Assembly: GCF_902167145.1 (NCBI RefSeq)
Contig: NC_050099.1
Location: 12,290,434 to 12,354,433 of the forward strand
DNA: 64,000 nt
Source: Zea mays
Taxonomy: Eukaryota > Streptophyta > Magnoliopsida > Poales > Poaceae
Reading direction: 5' to 3'
The position numbers and the translations under genes are program-made. The notes under the pieces were generated by a model. That model did not search any database. It was not told the DNA's origin and saw only the letters and a list, made by a program, of their open reading frames with translations. Below are positions 57,001 through 64,000 of the stretch, piece by piece; the first letter of the stretch is position 1; each line of letters starts with the position of its first letter.

Positions 57001-57316
57001 GCAAGTGGGGAGAAGAGAACACCACACACACTACTTATTCATGGGCGCCCGGTAGTCGCGGACACCGCGGCGAAGACCCCAGCCGAACTCAACGGCCCTG
57101 GCGAGCTCCCAGGCGAGAGACTCGGTCCAGGCAGGTGAGACCCCATCAGCAATAAGAGCAGAGAGGGTGAGTTAGGTCAAGGCAGGTGAGACCCCATCAG
57201 TGGTAAGAGCAGAGAGGGTGAGTTAGGTCAGCGCGGGCGAGTGGGCGAGTGGTAGAGCAGAGTGGCTGGCCAGGGAGAAATACCGAGTCCGCGCGGGTGG
57301 TGTGAAACACGGCCGG
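54052..57316 (-). mobile_element. Gypsy (Del/Tekay-type) LTR, 3' part
   Basis: The plus-strand left edge is TGTCACACCCCGGGCTTTAA, i.e. a minus-strand LTR ending GGGGTGTGACA. Internally it has the composition of long Del/Tekay LTRs, with an AT-rich middle (55450-56000) and a GC-rich block (56150-57310). It is cut at 57316 by the next element, whose LTR begins immediately, so the rest should lie beyond the window. No coding region. Confidence 0.65.
57130..57231. repeat. 51-bp tandem duplication in the gypsy LTR
   Basis: GGCAGGTGAGACCCCATCAG starts both units (57130 and 57181), each ending GAGAGGGTGAGTTAGGTCA. The two copies differ at only a few bases. Confidence 0.9.
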
Positions 57317-60300
57317 TGTGGCAGAACCGTGCAAATTTTTCCAGCTTAAGTACCTAAGTCACGCCTCAGGGGCCGTAACACACTTAAATTGGAATAACCC
57401 GTCAGTCCCTCAGATCTAGTCTGATGGAGCCACTTAACCAGGATCAAATTCCACAATCTCACTCGAAGGTGAGTCACAGGAGAAATACAATAAAGCAGGA
57501 AACCTCAAATTAAAGTATTGAATTATTATATAAATCGGAGTTTTTCAAGTTGCTGATAAGAGTTCATAAAATAAGATGCAGCGAATAATCGATGTTGTCG
57601 GTAGCGAGGGAATGGGCAAGGCCTAGCCCACTACTCCTCGTGCTCCTCTCCTGCTGGAGCAGCATCCCACTCGACCATCCAACCCGGTGGCAGGGTGGTA
57701 GGCCAAGTCACACCATCAACCATATCCTGAAGCATACCTGCAAAAATTATGCCACAAGCAAGGCTGGGTATACTAATACTCAGCTAGACTTACCCGGTGT
57801 GAGGAATCTACTCTACCTCTAGACCATGCGGCTGTTTGGCTGACGGGTTTGGTTTGCCAAAAGCACTAGCTGTATCTAAAATCAAGTTTTAGCTTTTCCA
57901 TTTCTAGCATCATTAGCTTTACTAAGTTTGCTCCTTCTAAGCATACATGGTAACAAGCATTTAGTTCAATCAACAAATTGTCTCATGTTACCTCATTTCA
58001 CTTCTTACTCAATGTAGTACAAGGGGTCAAGCAGTCTCATTAGCTGCGAGAAGTAGACGATTCGAATCAGGTTTTTATCCTTGCAAGGTAAACCTAAACA
58101 CAAGACATGTCAGGGTACTCCGACCCCACACATGTCAACCGTCCCCATCGATTCCCCGTTCTCGTTCAGGCCTCACCACCTTGGCATACAATGCTCCACT
58201 GACCCCGGCTGCCGCCGTGCAGTGACCGCACTTGTACCCACCATAGCTAGCATGGGAGACCCAATCTCAGGTCGCGTGAGGGATAAAGTCCGCGCCCGGC
58301 TTCACTCAGGTACTAGGTTTACCGGTTACCATATTTCCCGACATGTGCTTAGTACGTTCAAAAGCTTGACTCAGGTATCCACACGTTAATCCTTAATTCC
58401 TTTTTCCCATCTCATGGACAAGGCATCCTCCCTGGATCCAAGTCCATAGACTAACATAGATCCCGTTATCAAGATGAATACAATCAATTCCTGACCTCGC
58501 GCGAGTGCTAGAAAAATCACTCGACTTCTACCGAGATCCTGATTAGCAAAGCAGATACTCGACCTAGCATACTAGTATCCATCTCAAAAGGAATCCTAAG
58601 TTCATGCAACTAGAGGTTTCAAGCAATTCCTACACTTAAGTGCACATTACAATCCTACAAACATTAAGTGTAGTAAAGTAGCATATATAGATACGGTTAT
58701 GCATAAAAATCGGGGCTTGCCTTCAATTGCTGGGGCTGCGGGGAGATCCTCAGTGGCAGTCTCGGAAGCTTGCTCCTGGTCTTCCTCTTGGACAGTCCCT
58801 TGCTCGGGGATGAGCACGTACTCTCTGTCAGCGAGATTCCAATTTAATGAATGTAATGAGTGAGATACATGCATGATATGCTATGTGCTTTAGCGGTTAA
58901 ACTTTGATGGTGAATGATCCACTTAAATTAGATAGAGTTAAATCTTGTTACAAAAGATTTTTGGTGGTATACTTAGTATTTTAGATCACACTCAGTTAAA
59001 CTAAGTGGTAAGTTCATTTTGGTGTTCCACTGAATTCTTTTTAAAGCCTTAGTGAGAATTTGCCAAGATTTCAAGTTGAACTTATTGGGGCGAGGTTTAT
59101 CTTTCCTTTCTTTCCCTTTATTTCTTTTACGTTTTTAAGGTGGGTTTGAACTACAAGTTGCCTTAATAAATTTCCAAACATTATGTAAAAATTACAGTGG
59201 CTTATTTACTAGTGTATTCTCTGTCCTAAAATTTGGGGCTTAAAAAGTGAATAGTTCTCTCTGGACAAAATTATAAAATGTTAGGGCAAAAGGGGTGGTT
59301 TGAACTACAACTACCATTTAACAGTAGGTAATTTTCTAAGACTTATTTTTGCTGGCATTTAGATGTTATAACATGACTTTGCACAAAGTTCTAGACATTA
59401 ATACTTATTAGTTATTTTACTATGATTTTCTAAAGTTTCTAGCCAAAGGGGTGCTTTCTACTACCACTATAATTGAAAAATATCAAACAACAGATTTCTG
59501 ATTTTTCCTAGCTTATTCTTTGTGCAAGAGCAATCATTCTAAAGTTTGGCATCTTTTTGCTTAAGGGAGGGGTGGTAGGAACTATTTGGATTAAATGGCC
59601 TTTTTCATGAAGTATTGGCAATTGGTATTATTTTGCATCTTTCAAAAGGGTTTGCATTTTTCTCTGGTGGCCTATCTTATTATTGATCTTACAAAATTAT
59701 ATTTGCCCATTATTGCATTATTTTTGGGTTACTCATGATTTATTTGAAATATGACTCATTATCAAGTTTTATTTGTTTACCCTACTTAAAATGATGGGCT
59801 GGGGTGTTTATCATTTTTGCAGTGGGGTTTTGGTGGTTACAAGTCCACTGGATTTTTATTAACAAATTTGAGTCTGGTTTTATAACTCCAATAATTATTT
59901 TCTAGTTGGAATAATGCTAAATAAAACATTCCACTTTAATTCTGTTCTGGACTAGTGGTCTTTTTTATTTTTCCTATGTTTTCTGTTACTTAAGTAGGCT
60001 AGGAAAAATAATTTCACTCACTGTTCATTAATTCCTAATGCCTTTCTGATTTTCTTAAGTTTTGGGTAAAAATGGCTTTTAATAGATATCCCTACTTGAA
60101 TTTTCAATACTGGGGTTCCCACTATTTTTGAACAGTGTTTAAATGGGGTTTGAACATCTACAAATTTTCTTAGGTTCAGCACAGAAGCATAACCAATTTC
60201 CTTTAATTAAACAAGGTTTGATCAGTTTCTTTATTTAATTCTAAACTCTAAAATTTAGAACAGAAAGCATGGAGTTCAGTATTTTTAGTTGGTAGTCCAT

Positions 60301-61987
60301 AATATTTAGAATCCAACAAAATTGGTTTGACAATTTTTGGTTAAGTATTTCTCAAGTCATGAATTTTCTAAGTTCTCTGTTCATTAAAAAGATTAAACAG
60401 AAATGATTAAATGGAAAACTACTTTGTAACGGGGTCCCTGGCGGGTGTTTTGAAGTTTCCTTACAGACTAGTCCTTGGGCTACTATTCAAGTGAGTCGCT
60501 GACAGTTCAGAAAACCCCCTGGATTCTTCTAATCCTAACCCGAGGTCCTTCCCCCAAATCAAACAGTACCCGCGGCGGAGGGGCTTACCGGCGGCTAGAC
60601 TGCTCCGGTGAGGTGGTCGAGGGTGTAGGGGAGGTCCTGAGGGTCACGGCGATGTGCGGGTCGCCGTCGGGGATGGTCGGAGTCGGACGGTCCACGTGCG
60701 TAGGCGGGGGAGCTCGTCGGCGGCGAGGAGTCCGACCTATCCAGGGCACAATTGACCAAGGATCAAGGGTCAGAGAGCTTCACCAGGGATCAAGGAAGGT
60801 GTGTGCGCGAGGAATTGAAGAACGGCTCACCGGATTGCTCGGTCTACGCGCGCAGGCGGGCGGCCGAAGTCCGGCGAGGACGATCTTGGTTCTCCGGTGA
60901 AGTTCTGTCGGGTCCGAGGGCTGGGAAAGCTTCACAATCTATTGGCGAAGCTAACCGAGCGGCTGGCACGACTTGGAAGTAACTGGAGTGGGCTGGCCAC
61001 GGTGGCCGAGGCTTGGGTGGCAATGGCGGGTGGAAGAGAGTTCGCCGGAGCTAAGGAGCGGCGTCTGGCCGGCGAAGGTGAGCACGGGTGAGGTGAGGCG
61101 CGCCCGGGAAGGCTTTAAAGGCATGAGCGGGCACGACCGAGGGCGAGGGCGCGCAGCGGACTTGACCGAACGCTGGGGTGAGCGCGCGTGCGGGTTGGGC
61201 GAACGCCGGTGTGCCGACCAGGGTCGAACACGTGTGCGCGTTCATTCTGCCCAAGTTCTGGCGCGTGTGGTCATTCATCCGAGCCTGCTATTGCCTTGGT
61301 GAGTGCACAAAACCTCTTCTCCTTCCTACAAGCTACCGATCTTGTGTGGGGGTCATAGGATTTTGCATACTGGTTTCAAAGATTTGGAGCCCTGAAATCT
61401 GGTCTATCTCCCTACCCGAGCCCGAGGCAAATCCTGGGTTTTGTCGTGTCTAGGGCTCGCGTCCCAATGCCATCTTCTGGCATGTGACAGAGGGATTAGT
61501 TAGGCACAATTTTGACAATGGGGTCATTAGGATTTGAGCTAGGGATAAAGGTGAACACGCTCGGTCTTTAGCTCAAGGGCTGAAATTCAGAATTCTGAAT
61601 TTCAGAAATCCCCATTGAACCCTCACTTAAGCTTGTTTTAGAGTTTTTATTAAACTATTTTGGACAATCTTTCATAATCTTTATTGTTGCTTATTTAGTA
61701 TACTTCAATGTTTATATTTGGCCTAAGCCATGATTTTATATTTTTCATAGTCTTTTGCCCCTTTTCTTCAATTCTACTTAAAGAGCTCAATTAGGGTTGG
61801 TATTAGGGTTTCAACATTTTGCTCTTTTGAAAAATCTTATTTGTTTGAAACATGATTCTTTAGATATACACTTAGTAGATCTTTTATTCTTAAGTTAATT
61901 TGATGCTCATGCTCAATTTGGTTCACATGAAATGTTAATTCTTGGGTTGGCACTGAGAGAAACCCTAGGTGACACTGGGGTGTCACA
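57317..61987 (-). repeat. 3' LTR of the chromovirus (4671 bp)
   Basis: Start TGTGACA and end TGCCACA form the short inverted LTR termini. Composition is layered: AT-rich next to the PPT (61480-61960), GC-rich (60480-61280), AT-rich (58600-60430), then mixed to 57317. A coding-like relic on the minus strand (57822-57592, reading GWMVEWDAAPAGEEHEE) is a usual feature of such LTRs and not a host gene. No gene recognised inside. Confidence 0.7.
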
Positions 61988-62004
61988 GCCTTCCCCCCTT
62001 AAAG
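61988..62004 (-). other. Polypurine tract of the chromovirus
   Basis: On the minus strand TTTAAGGGGGGAAGGC directly precedes the LTR start TGTGACACC. Confidence 0.85.
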
Positions 62005-62232
62005 GAATCCCATCCCGAGATTCGGGTCAGAGTCCTCCCAGGGTGAAGCGAAGGGTGAGACTTACAGGAAGTGGGTGCTCTATTATTAGGGCAAATTGCT
62101 CTTCGAATGTCATTCTCTTTGCAACTTCAGAAGGAAGTCCTATTAAGTTTTGTTTCATAATTACTTCATTCTGATTTAAGGTTATATTTTTGAAATTTAG
62201 ATTCGAAAGGCAGGAGGAGGGGCTGGGTATGA

Positions 62233-64000
62233 TTATGTACCAATTTTCTTAGGTAGGCAATCGGGGAAGTTGGATCGCAAGAATTCCTCAGTCTCCCAAG
62301 TAGCCTCTTCCTCTGAGTGATTACTCCACTGGACCTTATACATCTTGATCGATTTTGCCCGAGTTGATCTTTCTTTGCAATCCAGAATCTTGGAAGGGTA
62401 CTCTTGGTACGATAGATCTGGCTCTATCTCCAATTCTGGCTCTGCTATGATCTCGGTCGGCAATCGAACACTCTTCTTCAGCTGAGATACATGGAACACA
62501 TTGTGGATGGCAGACATTTTTGGAGGTAACTTCAATTTATATGCCACGGGCCCACATGCTTCTATGATCTCATAAGGTCCAATGTAACGAGGGCTAACTT
62601 GCCTTTGATTCCAAACCTCTGCACTCCCTTGGTGGATGATACTTTCAAATACATGAAATCTCCCACCTCGAACAGGAGAGGTTTTCTTCTCTTATCATGG
62701 TAACTCTTCTGCCTGGCCTGAGCAGCTTCTAGATTCTTCCTGATTAGTTTGACCTTCCTTTCGGCTTCAGTCACTAAGTCAGGTCCGAAAACTTCTATTT
62801 CTCTAGGCTGAGACCAATTGAGTGGTGTTCTACACCTTCTCCCATAGAGAGCTTCGAAGGGTGCCATCCTTAGGCTGGATTGATAACTGTTGTTATAAGC
62901 AAACTCTGCCAAGGAGAGGTTCTTATCCCAGTTCTTGCCACAATTGATTGCACAAGCTCTCAGCATATCTTCAAGAATTTTATTCACCCTCTCAGTCTGA
63001 CCATCAGTCTGTGGGTGGTAAGCTGAACATCTGATTAGCTTGGTTCCCAAAGACTCTTGCAGTTGTTCCCAAAATCTAGCAACAAATTGGGCTCCTCGGT
63101 CAGAAACAATGGTCTGCGGCAATCCGTGCAAACACACGATCCGGTCAATGTACAACTATGCATACTTTTGAGCCTTATCAGTGGTGTGCACAGGGAGAAA
63201 ATGTGCCACTTTCGTCAGTCGGTCCACAATAACCCAAATCGAATCATGATGACGAGAGGTGTTGGGCAGACCCACGATGAAATCCATGCTGATGTCATCC
63301 CATTTCCATGAAGGTATAAACAGGGGTTGCAAGGCTCCAGCTGATTTCAAGTGGCTGGCCTTTATCCTCTGACAGGTGTCACATTCTGATACATACTGGG
63401 CTATCTCCCTCTTCATTCTGGTCCATTAATACAAAGACTTCAAATCATGGTACATTTTGGTGCTTCTCGGATACATAGAGAATTTGGAGAGTTGGGCTTC
63501 ATCCAAGATTTTCTTCTTGAGATCCTTGATTTTAGGAACCACCAATCTGCTTTCAAACCATAATATACCATTTCCATCTTGGCGGAAACATTTATACTTC
63601 TCAACCTTCTGATGGAGATTCTCCTTGATAATCTGCACTCCCTTGTCACTGAGCTGGGCCATGATGATCTGGTCTTGCAAAGCTAGCTCAACGGAAATGT
63701 GAGACAAAGCACCAAAAGGAATTACTTCAATCTGCATCTTGCTCAACTCATCACACAAGGTGTTAATGCGAGAATCCATCAGAACACAGTTGCATTGCAA
63801 CTTCCGACTCAAGGCATCTGCTACCACATTGGCTTTTCCTGGGTGATAATGTACCTCCAGGTCATAGTCCTTGATCAGCTCTAGCCATCTTCTCTGCCTC
63901 ATGTTGAGATCAGCCTGAGTAAAGATGTACTTAAGGCTCTTATGATCAGTGAAGATGTTGCAGTGGGTTCCCATCAAATAGTGCCTCCACATTTTTAATG
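62233..64000 (-). pseudogene. Chromovirus pol 3' part (RNase H, integrase, chromodomain)
   Basis: From the window edge: RNase H ([36 protein letters not shown]), then the integrase zinc region (MYHDLKSLY...CDTCQRIKASH). The core follows (DISMDFIVGLPNTSRHHDSI, VSDRGAQFVARFWEQLQESL, YHPQTDGQTERVNKILEDML, FEALYGRRCRTPLNW), then GPYEIIEACGPVAYKLKLP and a chromodomain-like end (KVQWSNHSEEEATWETEEFL). In-frame stops lie at 63426-63428 and 63156-63158 (a GAG-to-TAG change is likely for the second). A frameshift near 62560-62610 separates the last 104 codons. Stop at 62233. Confidence 0.9.

Larger units (their letters stand above)
57317..64000 (-). mobile_element. Ty3/gypsy chromovirus (Del/Tekay-like), 3' LTR and pol 3' end
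   Basis: On the minus strand pol runs from the window edge to 62233. A PPT follows, then a very long LTR from 61987 (TGTGACACCCCAGTGTCACC) to 57317 (ending GGTTCTGCCACA). The remainder of the element is outside the window. A GCCGG pentamer at 57312-57316 is the candidate left target site. The chromodomain-type C-terminus and LTR length over 4 kb point to the Del/Tekay clade. Confidence 0.85.

Noticed and set aside
54052..61987. A single 7.9-kb LTR from 54052 to 61987
   Set aside because: An internal LTR-type terminus (TGTGGCAGAACC at 57317) and repetition of the layered composition fit two nested LTRs better.

Overview
The window is plant nuclear DNA, most likely maize (Zea mays) or a close Zea relative. 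No database search was possible, so family names (Opie/Ji, Huck, Grande, Tekay/Del) rest on recognised architecture and remembered LTR termini. The evidence is nested LTR retrotransposons of grass lineages, DNA transposons and MITEs with resolvable termini, GC-rich captured gene pieces, and a single convincing host gene with grass-type composition.

Layout from left to right. 1-5130 is a minus-strand Ty3/gypsy fragment (Huck-like pol and 3' region). 5131-14554 is a complete plus-strand Ty1/copia element of the Opie/Ji (SIRE/Maximus) type with two 1.3-kb LTRs. Its flanks do not match: pol on the left, and on the right a Huck-like LTR start (14555-14988). Next comes a copia LTR/gag remnant (14989-15560), then a spliced ULP1-like peptidase pseudogene of the sort carried by DNA transposons (about 15600-16772). 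18720-23090 is a long-inverted-repeat DNA transposon. It holds inverted and tandem 235-bp subterminal units, a Huck-like LTR fragment, and a captured, internally deleted type-A response regulator gene preceded by a TATA box. 23.5-26.8 kb holds a hAT-like element and several MITEs.

The one intact-looking host gene is a zinc-finger homeodomain (ZF-HD/ZHD) transcription factor at 27561-28823 on the minus strand, without an intron in its coding region. Its surroundings (26.8-36.7 kb) are low-copy DNA dotted with microsatellites and small DNA transposons: a 987-bp CACTA element with AAT target duplications, a 160-bp Stowaway MITE, and an 807-bp hAT element with a perfect 8-bp target duplication. 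A LINE-like non-autonomous retroposon lies at 36736-38430.

38755-47948 is a complete Grande-like gypsy element on the minus strand: 572-bp LTRs, target duplication CCAAA, gag, protease, RNase H and integrase without reverse transcriptase, then a 93-bp tandem array, then an accessory gene on the opposite strand with its own TATA box. 49076-49681 is a very small TRIM/SMART-type LTR retrotransposon: two 283-bp LTRs around only 40 bp holding PBS and PPT, sitting inside another repeat. 51986-54051 is a degenerate minus-strand copia fragment. 54052-57316 is part of a gypsy LTR, broken by a Del/Tekay-type chromovirus whose 4.67-kb LTR and pol run to the end of the window.

The window is therefore a gene island with one transcription factor between blocks of nested retrotransposons. 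Nearly all other open frames are shadows or decayed transposon genes. The features most worth a second look are the minimal TRIM, the gene-capturing inverted-repeat transposon, the opposite-strand gene in the Grande-like element, and the copia element with mismatched flanks.
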